Source of the DNA: Sporolactobacillus putidus
GTDB taxonomy: Bacteria > Bacillota > Bacilli > Bacillales > Sporolactobacillaceae
Assembly (NCBI RefSeq): GCF_014647035.1
Contig: NZ_BMOK01000002.1
Location: 1-64,000, forward strand
Length of the DNA stretch: 64,000 bases
Reading direction: 5' to 3'
Under the pieces are notes generated by a model, which was given only the letters and a program-made list of their open reading frames with translations, did no database searches and was not told the DNA's origin. Below, one piece after another: positions 1 to 7,485 of the stretch. A program made the position numbers and the translations under genes. Numbering within the stretch: position 1 is the first letter of the stretch; the number at the start of each line of letters is the position of its first letter.

Positions 1-10
1 AATCCATGTT

Positions 11-415
11 TCACTGATAGTTGCTTGATCGGGAAGGCTGCCATTTACACAAAATACTTGACACTCCCAATGCTAATTTAAGAATTTGCGTACCATAGCC
101 TTTATTTCTGCAGCAAGGTGATATATCATAGCCTATGTGACCTGCACATTCTACTTCCCGGTGTCTGACTCGTGCGACTCCCACTACTTCATGAGCATCA
201 ATTAGCCAAAATGTTGACGTTGTCACCCAGTCTCGGGGTACATTTATTCCTTTAGAATGAGCGTCTAAGTCGTTTATATATCCATCAAAATTTGACAATG
301 CCTTTTCATATAGATGAAAATAAAAATCATCGTTTGCTTTTTTATAGGACAGTACATAATTTTCAAAACTCTGTTGGTATTCTTTACTTGGCATTGCTAA
401 AAATAAATCTCCCAT
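11..415 (-). CDS. GNAT family N-acetyltransferase, C-terminally truncated (possible pseudogene)
   Basis: The 134-residue product carries the first two thirds of a GNAT fold. A typical acetyl-CoA binding segment (RNKGYGTQILKLAL, about residues 103-116) is present, but the reading frame ends 18 residues later, where family members usually run another 40-60 residues through the last strands. The final residues do not look like a GNAT C-terminus, so the gene is probably broken by a frameshift or a junction with unrelated DNA near base 65. The ATG at 415 has a good ribosome site (AGGGGGA, 6 bases away). An inverted repeat lies just upstream at 443-472. The acetyl acceptor cannot be predicted, and activity is doubtful. 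Confidence 0.6.
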   Translation of the reverse strand: MGDLFLAMPSKEYQQSFENYVLSYKKANDDFYFHLYEKALSNFDGYINDLDAHSKGINVPRDWVTTSTFWLIDAHEVVGVARVRHREVECAGHIGYDISPCCRNKGYGTQILKLALGVSSILCKWQPSRSSNYQ

Positions 416-442
416 TTCTATCCCCCTGCGTGCCCTTTTCTA

Positions 443-472
443 AACTATTGTTAACGAATGTTAAAAATAGTT
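443..472. promoter_or_regulatory. Inverted repeat upstream of the GNAT gene, possible operator
   Basis: Two 13-base arms (443-455 and 460-472) match at 12 of 13 positions around a 4-base centre. The repeat lies 28 bases before the GNAT start codon, where a repressor operator would sit. No T-tract follows on the minus strand, which argues against a terminator. No regulator gene is visible nearby, so the operator role is inference. Confidence 0.35.
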
Positions 473-682
473 AATTACAAAATAAGATCGTTTCTTTTAC
501 AATAAAGCTGCACAAAAAATACGAACTGTGCGGGCTACTAAGTTCACTCGCTTTCTTTCCCGTTGTGTAACCACAATGACGATGATTTCTGATGAATCAA
601 CGGTATAAAGCCATCCGTATAAAGAATTTACTCTCCATCGAATGGTTCTCCATTCTAATAGCTTAGGAAGTTGGAAATAGCC

Positions 683-1459
683 ATGATTAAAGTTATTCTC
701 TATCGAACTGCCATCATATTTTCACTTGTGTTGATACTTTGTGCCCTCTGTGTGGCCTTCGTACAATTTTATCCCTTCCCAAAAAGTCAACGCTTTGAAA
801 ATGCAAATTACCCTGCTGTTACAACCATAAAGTCCGAAAAAAAGGGAGATCCCATTAACATTATGATCATTGGAAGTCAGTCTGAGATAACAGATGCTTT
901 CATCAAAGCCGGGTGGGTGATTCCTGATCCGATAACACCAGAGACCAGTGCACGAATATCTTTTGATTCGCTCGCCCAGTTGCCCTATCCAACTGCACCG
1001 GTAAGCAGCTTGTATCTTTACAATAGAAAACAGGATTTAGCTTTTGAGAAGCCAACGAATGATGTTCAAATCCGGGATCATATTCGATTATGGGATACCG
1101 GCACGTATTTGGGAAAAGAAAAAATATGGTTAGGTTCGGCAACCTTTGATAACGGAATAAAAGTGAGTTCTAAAACCTACATGCCTACACATCATGTGGA
1201 TTCATCCATTGATCGTGAAAGGGGAAGGGTTTTTCAAACATTAAGACCGTATTTCCCTTTTTCCTCCATTTCGTCTTTTACACAACCAACGCTTTTCGGT
1301 GTCAATGGTGGGGGAGACTGGTATTATACCGACGGTGAAATTGCCATATTGTCTAAATTAAGCTTTCATAATCAAAACTTTATCACCCAAAATTCCATGG
1401 CTTTGACAATAAAAATGTGGATTTTTTGGGTTATTGATAGAAGTCTTGGGAAAGTTTAA
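683..1459 (+). CDS. LssY C-terminal domain protein, membrane anchored
   Basis: The product is about 258 residues. One hydrophobic segment at residues 8-27 acts as signal anchor, followed by an extracytoplasmic LssY_C domain. Recognisable family features are a segment near residue 60 on a central strand (INIMIIGSQ), a run of R-I-S-F-D around residue 90, and the later WLGSATFD and T-H-H-V-D stretches near residues 145-170. LssY_C proteins are often fused to PAP2 phosphatase or DedA-like membrane domains; here the domain stands alone and its biochemical role is not known. An in-frame TTG at 671 is an alternative start; the ATG at 683 has a GGAA ribosome site at better spacing. The gene is AT-rich like its neighbours and is probably acquired DNA. 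Confidence 0.7.
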   Translation: MIKVILYRTAIIFSLVLILCALCVAFVQFYPFPKSQRFENANYPAVTTIKSEKKGDPINIMIIGSQSEITDAFIKAGWVIPDPITPETSARISFDSLAQLPYPTAPVSSLYLYNRKQDLAFEKPTNDVQIRDHIRLWDTGTYLGKEKIWLGSATFDNGIKVSSKTYMPTHHVDSSIDRERGRVFQTLRPYFPFSSISSFTQPTLFGVNGGGDWYYTDGEIAILSKLSFHNQNFITQNSMALTIKMWIFWVIDRSLGKV

Positions 1460-1634
1460 TGAGTCCTTAAATCTTTTTTCATGTTATGGATAAACCCAAA
1501 TTGCATTAAAAGCAAAATACACTGGCTTAATGATGATCAATTATATTATTTGGTAATGAACTTCCTCAAGGATTTTCATATACGTAGAGTATACATGATT
1601 TTTTGCAATACAAACGAACTGCAAAGTAACTTGT

Positions 1635-2285
1635 TTATAGATATTTTAATGTTTCATCCAGATTTTTTACTTCCGTGTACGGCATGCAATTTTGGAGCCC
1701 TTTTTTAGATCGTCGATTAATCCAAATCCTTCTCCAATTCATTCTTTGTGCAGGGACTATATCCCACCAAAAGCCAGCCGCTATATGTACATGGTGATTC
1801 GTTGTCAGTTTGTTTTGAACCTGTTCAAAAAAACTCAATTGAGGTTTATAGGCGTGCAAGTCTTCAGCAAGATAAACAGCATCAAATTCATGTACAAGCG
1901 ATTTTAAATTGTATCTCATAATATTCCAGTCAGAGTTCGACATGATAGCTGTCCGATACCCCTTTGATTTTAGGGATTTCAATGTATCAATGACCTCAGG
2001 GTATGGAGATAGCTTCTGATGCACCTTTATTAATCGATCATATTGATCGGTTAGTTTTTCCACATTCAGTTCCATCTCGCAATACTGCAGAGCCTTATAG
2101 ATAATATCACTATACGCAGTAAACAATCCCTCGCCATACATTAAACGTTCCTCAAATTTACCATATGTATTGACCATGGATGTTTTATTAATCCCTTGTT
2201 CAGAAGCAACCCTTTCAAGTTCTTCCCAAAAAGCAGAAGTATCAATTAATGTTCCATAACAATCAAACGTCAATATATCGGCCAA
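1635..2285 (-). CDS. HAD-superfamily haloacid dehalogenase type hydrolase
   Basis: The 216-residue length is usual for type II haloacid dehalogenase-like proteins. Motif I is DCYGT (nucleophile Asp8), motif II is the MSNSDW region near residue 115, motif III is the Lys in AYKPQ near residue 147, and motif IV is GFWWDIVPA near residue 170, a form typical of this subgroup. The enzyme should use Asp8 to hydrolyse a carbon-halogen or phosphate ester bond; the substrate cannot be told from sequence. The start is a TTG preceded by GAGGGG at 9 bases. It is a single gene that points away from the GyrI-like gene across a 430-base gap. Confidence 0.85.
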   Translation of the reverse strand: MADILTFDCYGTLIDTSAFWEELERVASEQGINKTSMVNTYGKFEERLMYGEGLFTAYSDIIYKALQYCEMELNVEKLTDQYDRLIKVHQKLSPYPEVIDTLKSLKSKGYRTAIMSNSDWNIMRYNLKSLVHEFDAVYLAEDLHAYKPQLSFFEQVQNKLTTNHHVHIAAGFWWDIVPAQRMNWRRIWINRRSKKGLQNCMPYTEVKNLDETLKYL

Positions 2286-2715
2286 TGTTTTATCCCCTCA
2301 CTTTCTATCGTTTTATAACTAGATGCGCAGTATCCGTCGATTGCGCAACAAAATACGTACTGAGCAGCAACTTAGATCAATTTTAGAGGAGAAAGTATGT
2401 TCTTTTTTGACTTATAACTCTTTTGTCACATATACGCCCCTCAATTAGATCTTGCTTATGGGTGCTGCAGAACATTTCCGTCTATGTTCATTGTAAGCCA
2501 TTTATAACCGTTATTTTAAAAAAACTTTATTTTAAAGTAGCAAAATAACAACATATTTTCCTTGGATTACCAATAGAAAGTGTATTTCATTGAAATCACT
2601 TTTGTCACACAATTGAAATAAGCTCTTTTACAATCATATTTTCAATTTATACATTATTGTCACAAATTAGCGCTGAACATTGTTTTATACTTAATTGAAA
2701 AGGAGATGAATATTC
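2286..2715. other. AT-rich intergenic region with a repeated TTGTCACA motif
   Basis: These 430 bases separate two divergent genes. No convincing reading frame is present. The octamer TTGTCACA occurs at about 2423, 2602 and 2657, all on the plus strand, the first two as TTTTGTCACA. The sequence ends with a good ribosome site for the gene at 2716. A TATACT -10-like box lies near 2686, but no -35 at normal spacing is clear. Confidence 0.4.
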
Positions 2716-3171
2716 ATGCTGAGCCTAAAGTTAAAAAAACGCCAAGCATTTTACATTTGCGGATATTATAAAGAAACCAGTCTGGAAACTTGTGAAAAAG
2801 AACTGTCCAAACTATGGCGCGATTATGATACCCAAAAAGAGGAACTATTTAACGCTTATGGCTTCAAAAGGGATTTCTATGGACTGATGTGGCCCTCTGC
2901 TCACTCGGGTCGGTATTACTATTTGATAGGAATTGAAGGTAATGATAAAATTCAAGCGCCGAAAGAAGCTGTGTGTAAGTGTATACCAGGAGCGAATTAT
3001 GCAGTCGGTCAAGTACCGGCGGGCATGTCTGCTGTTGATGCCTGGACAGATTATTATGAGAAAACTTTGCCAGATGCGGGGTATACTCCTAACGCTGAAC
3101 ATGGCTTTAATTTTGAATATTACCCCGATGGCAGTCATAAGGCTTACGAACTGTGGACACCAATACATTAG
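2716..3171 (+). CDS. GyrI-like / AraC effector-binding domain protein
   Basis: This is a stand-alone 151-residue GyrI-like small-molecule-binding domain. The pattern of alternating strands and the end of the protein (HGFNFEYYPDG then YELWTPIH) is the usual finish of the family, in which a conserved Glu and aromatic residues line the ligand pocket. Such domains occur at the C-terminus of AraC/MerR drug sensors, or alone as ligand hydrolases or sequestering proteins. No DNA-binding domain is present here. The ATG has a strong ribosome site (AAGGAGATG). The DUF3788 gene starts 11 bases after its stop, so the two are likely co-transcribed. Confidence 0.8.
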   Translation: MLSLKLKKRQAFYICGYYKETSLETCEKELSKLWRDYDTQKEELFNAYGFKRDFYGLMWPSAHSGRYYYLIGIEGNDKIQAPKEAVCKCIPGANYAVGQVPAGMSAVDAWTDYYEKTLPDAGYTPNAEHGFNFEYYPDGSHKAYELWTPIH

Positions 3172-3182
3172 AGGCCTAAACA

Positions 3183-3635
3183 ATGGATACTCGTACAAAA
3201 GAAAGATTGATGAATAAGAATGCCATTCCATCATCACTGGAAATAGAAAATTTGTTAGGCGATAAGGCCATTCAGAGACTGAATAAATTTGAGAACTTTT
3301 TAACCAGCCATTATGATTTCGTTCGGGAGTTGAAATTTCCCTTTGGAAATAATTACGGTTGGGGATATAAATATACTCACAAAAGCAAAATGCTGTGTTA
3401 TTTGTTCTTTGAAAAAGGTTCGTTTACGGTTACGATCACGATTGGAAAACGCGAACTGAAAGGACTGTATCAAGAATTAGATAATATGCTCCCCAAAACC
3501 AAAACTCTATGGGAAAAGCGCTATCCTTGCGGCGAGGGAGGCTGGATACACTATCCGGTGGAAAACGACCATGAATTACAGGACATTCAAAAACTCATTT
3601 ACATAAAGAAAAAGCCGAAACAGTTGTCCCGGTGA
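3183..3635 (+). CDS. DUF3788 family protein
   Basis: The 150-residue product matches DUF3788 in layout: a middle segment rich in aromatic residues with Lys-Leu-Cys-Tyr-Leu-like character (MLCYLFFEKG, near residue 72), then FTVTITIG, and a C-terminal RYPCGEGGWIHYPVEND block near residue 120, which is the family signature. The biochemical role is unknown. The fold resembles other small stress or ligand-binding proteins that often sit next to GyrI-like or AraC genes, as here. The start at 3183 has an AGAGG site overlapping the upstream stop; an internal ATG at 3210 is an alternative. The gene shares the AT-rich composition of the region. Confidence 0.75.
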   Translation: MDTRTKERLMNKNAIPSSLEIENLLGDKAIQRLNKFENFLTSHYDFVRELKFPFGNNYGWGYKYTHKSKMLCYLFFEKGSFTVTITIGKRELKGLYQELDNMLPKTKTLWEKRYPCGEGGWIHYPVENDHELQDIQKLIYIKKKPKQLSR

Positions 3636-3772
3636 GCAGATGAAAATAAAAAGATGGGTTTGTTGCAGCATGTATGTTTTTATCGAGGCTGGACTCAGTG
3701 CGTCATAGCTTCGGTTCTCTATTCAGTAAATGTACACACTCTTTCACCTCCGGAGTTACCGGTTCAAAATTC

Positions 3773-3801
3773 TTGACCTTATGGCGCAAGCGCATTATAA
3801 T
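3773..3801 (+). promoter_or_regulatory. Sigma-A promoter of tRNA-Pro
   Basis: The -35 box TTGACC (3773-3778) and -10 box TATAAT (3796-3801) are separated by exactly 17 bases. The tRNA gene starts 57 bases downstream on the same strand. This near-consensus promoter is what a stable RNA gene needs. Confidence 0.8.
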
Positions 3802-3858
3802 GTATACACTGACTGTTTACATGAGTTCTGAAAAATGCTGAACCTCATCATCAATCAT

Positions 3859-3932
3859 CGGAAAGTAGCTCAGCTTGGTAGAGCACATGGCTGGGGGCCA
3901 TGTGGTCGCAGGTTCAAATCCTGTCTTTCCGA
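3859..3932 (+). tRNA. tRNA-Pro, anticodon GGG
   Basis: The cloverleaf is complete. The acceptor arms CGGAAAG and CTTTCCG pair over 7 bp; the D-arm is GCTC/GAGC; the anticodon stem CATGG/CCATG encloses CTGGGGG, giving anticodon GGG after T33; the T-loop is TTCAAAT with discriminator A. The overall sequence closely resembles bacillar tRNA-Pro. The 3' CCA is not encoded (ATT follows the acceptor), so it must be added by nucleotidyltransferase. The gene is transcribed alone from its own promoter and is followed by an inverted repeat. Confidence 0.93.
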
Positions 3933-3960
3933 TTAAAGGATTTACAATAGGATTATTAAA

Positions 3961-4008
3961 GTAAAAGCTGTAAGGACGGGCTATGACGACCGTCCTTACA
4001 GCTTTTAC
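3961..4008. terminator. 19-bp perfect inverted repeat, bidirectional terminator
   Basis: Arms 3961-3979 and 3990-4008 are perfectly complementary around a 10-base loop. The repeat lies between the tRNA (plus strand) and the end of the DUF402 gene (minus strand, stop at 4028). On the minus strand the stem ends with T-rich sequence (CTTTTACTTTAATA), so it most likely serves both transcripts. Confidence 0.75.
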
Positions 4009-4027
4009 GGCCTCTCGGCATGTGCGA

Positions 4028-4555
4028 TTATGTCCACGGCCCTGAGGTCGTTTTTTTGCTAAGGCCTTCCGATTCCGCTACGAGCGGCGGAATCAGGGAA
4101 TCGAGAGACTGGATTAATGTGCACAGGACATGGTTTACATGCCCCTGCTCAAATTGTTCCAGAGGTTCCGGCAGCTCATCTTCATCTAAAACACTATAAC
4201 GCCCGTCAGGAAGGACCAAAACGTCAAGAATCAGATCTTCATAGGAAACAACGCGGTCTGAGATATGCGTATTTCTGACAATATTAAGGTAAGAACCCCT
4301 GTAGTTTCCCTCCGGTCCTATCCAGATATAGACGTTGTAAGGCCTTTCCGTCCAATAAAAAGAAATAGTATGGCTGCCTTCAGGAATGGTCAGCTCCGTC
4401 TCGCCGCGCCGCAGTGAAACAGATTTTTCCAATCGATAATAAAGAACCGCATCATCTTTTCCGATTTTTAGCCGCTGGCAGCTGTATTCCGCAATGGTGC
4501 CATCGTACCGTATTTTTCTCTCAATAATCGTCTTTTTCTTGATCGGGTGGTCCAT
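4028..4555 (-). CDS. DUF402 domain protein, nucleoside di/triphosphatase-like
   Basis: The 175-residue length is usual for the YgaC/Ntdp group of DUF402. The signature stretch runs from YWTERPYNVYIWI (near residue 67) through NIVRNTHISD to EDLILDVLVLPDG and DEDELPEPL, supplying the acidic residues that bind the metal in this family. Characterised relatives hydrolyse nucleoside tri- and diphosphates; the exact substrate here is not established. The ATG is preceded by GGGGGAG at 8 bases. It is a single-gene unit, terminated by the inverted repeat at 3961-4008. Confidence 0.85.
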   Translation of the reverse strand: MDHPIKKKTIIERKIRYDGTIAEYSCQRLKIGKDDAVLYYRLEKSVSLRRGETELTIPEGSHTISFYWTERPYNVYIWIGPEGNYRGSYLNIVRNTHISDRVVSYEDLILDVLVLPDGRYSVLDEDELPEPLEQFEQGHVNHVLCTLIQSLDSLIPPLVAESEGLSKKTTSGPWT

Positions 4556-4703
4556 ATCTGCTGCTCCCCCCGCCGGACTTCCCGAATTCGGGACTGTGTT
4601 TTCCTCTTTCTTTATTTTACTACGCGCGCAGCAATGCCCTGTCTTTTTAGATAAGGTGATGCAGAAAAATCAGCGTTCCGGACATTTTCATCTGGAAGGC
4701 TGG

Positions 4704-5924
4704 TTAAATTTTTTCTGTTACTTGAATGAAATGTCTGTTCATATTGAGCGTCGCGCCAACGATCGCGGATACGAGAGCAGCAACGACTAACGACCAAAAA
4801 GCCGCCTGGAAAGATCCATGAAACAGGCTGATCATGATTCCGATAAGAGAGGGTGCGACTACTCCGGCAATCTGGCCGCCGAAGTTGATATAACCTGTTG
4901 CCGTCCCTATGGATTTTCCCGGAAAATATTTTAACGGTACGGCGAACACGGTCACAAATACCGTGCATAACGAAAACTGGCACAACGACCAGAAAAGAAT
5001 AGCCATCGTAATCGACTGGGAGGCAAACATCAAATATAAAAACAGAGCTGTAAAAACCGAGCCGTAAACAAGAAAAATCTTTTCCCGTCCATTCATAAAT
5101 TTGTCCAGCACCCAGCCAGTCAGCATGATCGAGAGAAAGCCAGCCGTCGAGGGGATAGCGGACAATAGTCCCATTTTCAGCAGTTTCAGATGACGAACCT
5201 CGATTAAATATGAGGGCATCCAGGTCGCGAGTCCCCAGTTTACAATACTGATGCCGAACCAGACAATAAGCACCTTCCACACCAGATCCATTTTGACGAG
5301 TTCACCCGCAGAAATCCGGGTTGCAGCCGGTTGCTTCGTTTCGTTATTTTTTCGATGAACGGGGAGAGAGAACCATAAGAGAATGGTAATGATGATACCC
5401 AGCAGGGCTAAAATGTGAAACGTATTTCTCCAATTGTAGAGTACCATCAGTGTGGCGACGCCAAATGAACCGACAATTCCTGCAAGCTGATAGGAAGAGA
5501 GCAGTATGGATTTCGCCCTCGCACGTTCCGATCTTGGAAAATTTTCGGCGACAGCTACCGAACTTGCCGGAGAAAAGCTGCCTTCGCCGAGGCCAAACAT
5601 AAAGCGAACGGCAAACAGAGTGATGAAGGAAGTGACGAGACCGGTCAATCCGGTAAAAAGCGACCAGGCCAAAACACAAAGAATTAAAACTTTTCTCGAG
5701 CCGAAGAGATCGGCGAACCATCCCCCAAAAAGCTGCATGATCGAATAACCGAGAAAAAAACTGCTTAAGATCAATCCGGATTGCGCGGCCGACAAGGAAA
5801 ACTCTTTCCCAATCGGGATAATCGCAATATTGATCGCCATTCGGTCAAAATAGCCAATAAACCAGGTAATAAAAAGGACGCTCAATGTCACATATCTCCT
5901 GTTTTCTGCAGCGAAAAGATCCAC
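4704..5924 (-). CDS. MFS transporter, anion:cation symporter type
   Basis: This is a 12-helix major facilitator of about 406 residues. The first helix ends in WFIGYFDR, a hallmark of the anion:cation symporter subgroup (D-galactonate, glucarate, hexuronate carriers), and the loop after helix 2 has the G-X3-D-X2-G-X-R-like GGWFADLFGSRK motif. I chose the GTG at 5924, because it has AAGAGGGGG at 7 bases; the frame is open back to an ATG at 5996 without a good ribosome site. The gene lies 268 bases downstream of glcF on the same strand, so its likely cargo is the hydroxy-acid oxidised by GlcD/GlcF (lactate or glycolate); this is inference. Confidence 0.82.
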   Translation of the reverse strand: MDLFAAENRRYVTLSVLFITWFIGYFDRMAINIAIIPIGKEFSLSAAQSGLILSSFFLGYSIMQLFGGWFADLFGSRKVLILCVLAWSLFTGLTGLVTSFITLFAVRFMFGLGEGSFSPASSVAVAENFPRSERARAKSILLSSYQLAGIVGSFGVATLMVLYNWRNTFHILALLGIIITILLWFSLPVHRKNNETKQPAATRISAGELVKMDLVWKVLIVWFGISIVNWGLATWMPSYLIEVRHLKLLKMGLLSAIPSTAGFLSIMLTGWVLDKFMNGREKIFLVYGSVFTALFLYLMFASQSITMAILFWSLCQFSLCTVFVTVFAVPLKYFPGKSIGTATGYINFGGQIAGVVAPSLIGIMISLFHGSFQAAFWSLVVAALVSAIVGATLNMNRHFIQVTEKI

Positions 5925-6192
5925 CCGTTTTCCCCCTCTTTTTGGTAAATGCGTCATGCCTTTAATTTTTGTCCATAGGCAAGGTTCAGACAGCATTTCG
6001 GGAATGCACCGTTCTTCTTAAAATTGCCGTGAGAAAGTGCATGGGCCGTGAATGGAACACTCACATAAAAAGGGTGAAGCGAAAAACAGATCGGCGAGTG
6101 GCATTAATGGGTTTTCGTATGATCACAGACCCGTTATCAAAGAAGAAAACAGACGGACAGGCGACTGCCGGCGATGCCGCTTCAAATCAGAG

Positions 6193-7485
6193 TTAATTGA
6201 GGCCGCACGCTTCCGCCAGAAGCTCAACGAGGTGTACAGCCCGGACGTGGTCCCCGAGATGCTCACGTTCAATTCCGGCCTTCATTTGCAGAAGACAACC
6301 CGGATTGGTGGTGACAATAAGATCCGGGTTCTTGTCTTTCACATCCGCCATTTTCACGTCGAGAATCTTCATTGATTCTTCATAGTTAACGATATTGTAA
6401 ACACCGGCGGATCCGCAGCAAAAATCGGGATCGTCCAGTGGATGAAAATCGAGGCCTTTAATTGTACGGATCAGCTGCAGCGGTTCGTGAATCACTTTCT
6501 GAACGTTTGTCATATGGCAGGATGGCTGAAAAGTAACCCGGCAGTGAATCTCCTTCTTAATAGGGAGCGGCAGCTGCGCTAAAAGCACACTGATATCCAC
6601 GGATTTTTTTGCAAAACGTTCGGCACGCTGCTTCCATTCTTCATCATCCTCAAACAGATGAGCATATTCGCCAAGCATCGCGCCGCATCCTCCCGCATTA
6701 TTCACAATATAATCGAATGATTCCTGTTCAAACACTTCAATATTCCGTTTGGCAAGTTCCTGAGTCAGGTCCGTCCGTCCGCCGTGATCGTGGAGCGCCC
6801 CGCAGCACGTCTGACCTTCCGCTGCGACCACCTCGCAGCCGCAGGCCGCAAGTAGTTCCATGCTCAGGTCGTTAATTCTGTCGAACACGGCATCCATAAC
6901 ACAGCCGGTAAAGAATCCGACTTTAAATAGCGGTTTGCCTTCGGGGAACAACCTTTTCGGCCTATGATGCCGATGACTCGGACTGGAAATCTTGGGCGTC
7001 GCCTGTTCAAAAGTTTCCAGACTATGGGGCAGCAGCTTATTCATGCCGGTTAAATGAGCGACGGTTTTCAATCCTGATTTTTGATAAAACCAAAGGATAT
7101 TGCTCGCCGTATTCAACATATGTCTTTTTGGAAAAATCTGTTTGTAAAACAAGTCTTCTTCAAATCTCTTGACGGGTGACACCATATCCATTTCCTGCTC
7201 ATAGAGCGCTTCCTTAGCAGATTCAAGAATTTTACCGTACTTGACATTTGTCGGACAGACACGCTCACATGCCCGGCAGCCCAGGCAGAGATTGATCGGT
7301 CCTTTCAGTTTATCGAGTGAGATTTTACCCTCCGCCGCCATTTTTACGAGATTAATCCGCCCGCGCGGCGACTGAGTTTCTTTGCCCATTGTTTTATAGG
7401 TCGGGCACGCTGGAAGGCAGCTGCCGCATTGAATGCAGTCAAACGTTTCATTATAAGCCAGTTTCTTTCTCGGATCCCCGCTCAT
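6193..7485 (-). CDS. glcF: Glycolate/lactate oxidase iron-sulfur subunit
   Basis: The 430-residue product has two N-terminal 4Fe-4S ferredoxin motifs (CIQCGSCLPACP near residue 15 and CLGCRACERVCP near residue 67) followed by two cysteine-rich CCG domains (GCVMDAVFD...CCGA, and CHMTN...CCGSAG). CCG domains bind a further cluster or heterodisulfide-type site. It passes electrons from the flavoprotein GlcD to the quinone pool at the membrane face. The start codon at 7485 overlaps the glcD stop as ATGA, showing translational coupling. The longer in-frame start at 7557 lies inside glcD and is unlikely. No glcE-like gene lies in the cluster. Confidence 0.9.
   Translation of the reverse strand: MSGDPRKKLAYNETFDCIQCGSCLPACPTYKTMGKETQSPRGRINLVKMAAEGKISLDKLKGPINLCLGCRACERVCPTNVKYGKILESAKEALYEQEMDMVSPVKRFEEDLFYKQIFPKRHMLNTASNILWFYQKSGLKTVAHLTGMNKLLPHSLETFEQATPKISSPSHRHHRPKRLFPEGKPLFKVGFFTGCVMDAVFDRINDLSMELLAACGCEVVAAEGQTCCGALHDHGGRTDLTQELAKRNIEVFEQESFDYIVNNAGGCGAMLGEYAHLFEDDEEWKQRAERFAKKSVDISVLLAQLPLPIKKEIHCRVTFQPSCHMTNVQKVIHEPLQLIRTIKGLDFHPLDDPDFCCGSAGVYNIVNYEESMKILDVKMADVKDKNPDLIVTTNPGCLLQMKAGIEREHLGDHVRAVHLVELLAEACGLN

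Noticed and set aside
1481-1708. 75-residue plus-strand frame between LssY and HAD genes
   Set aside because: It runs into the HAD gene on the opposite strand and has no family features.
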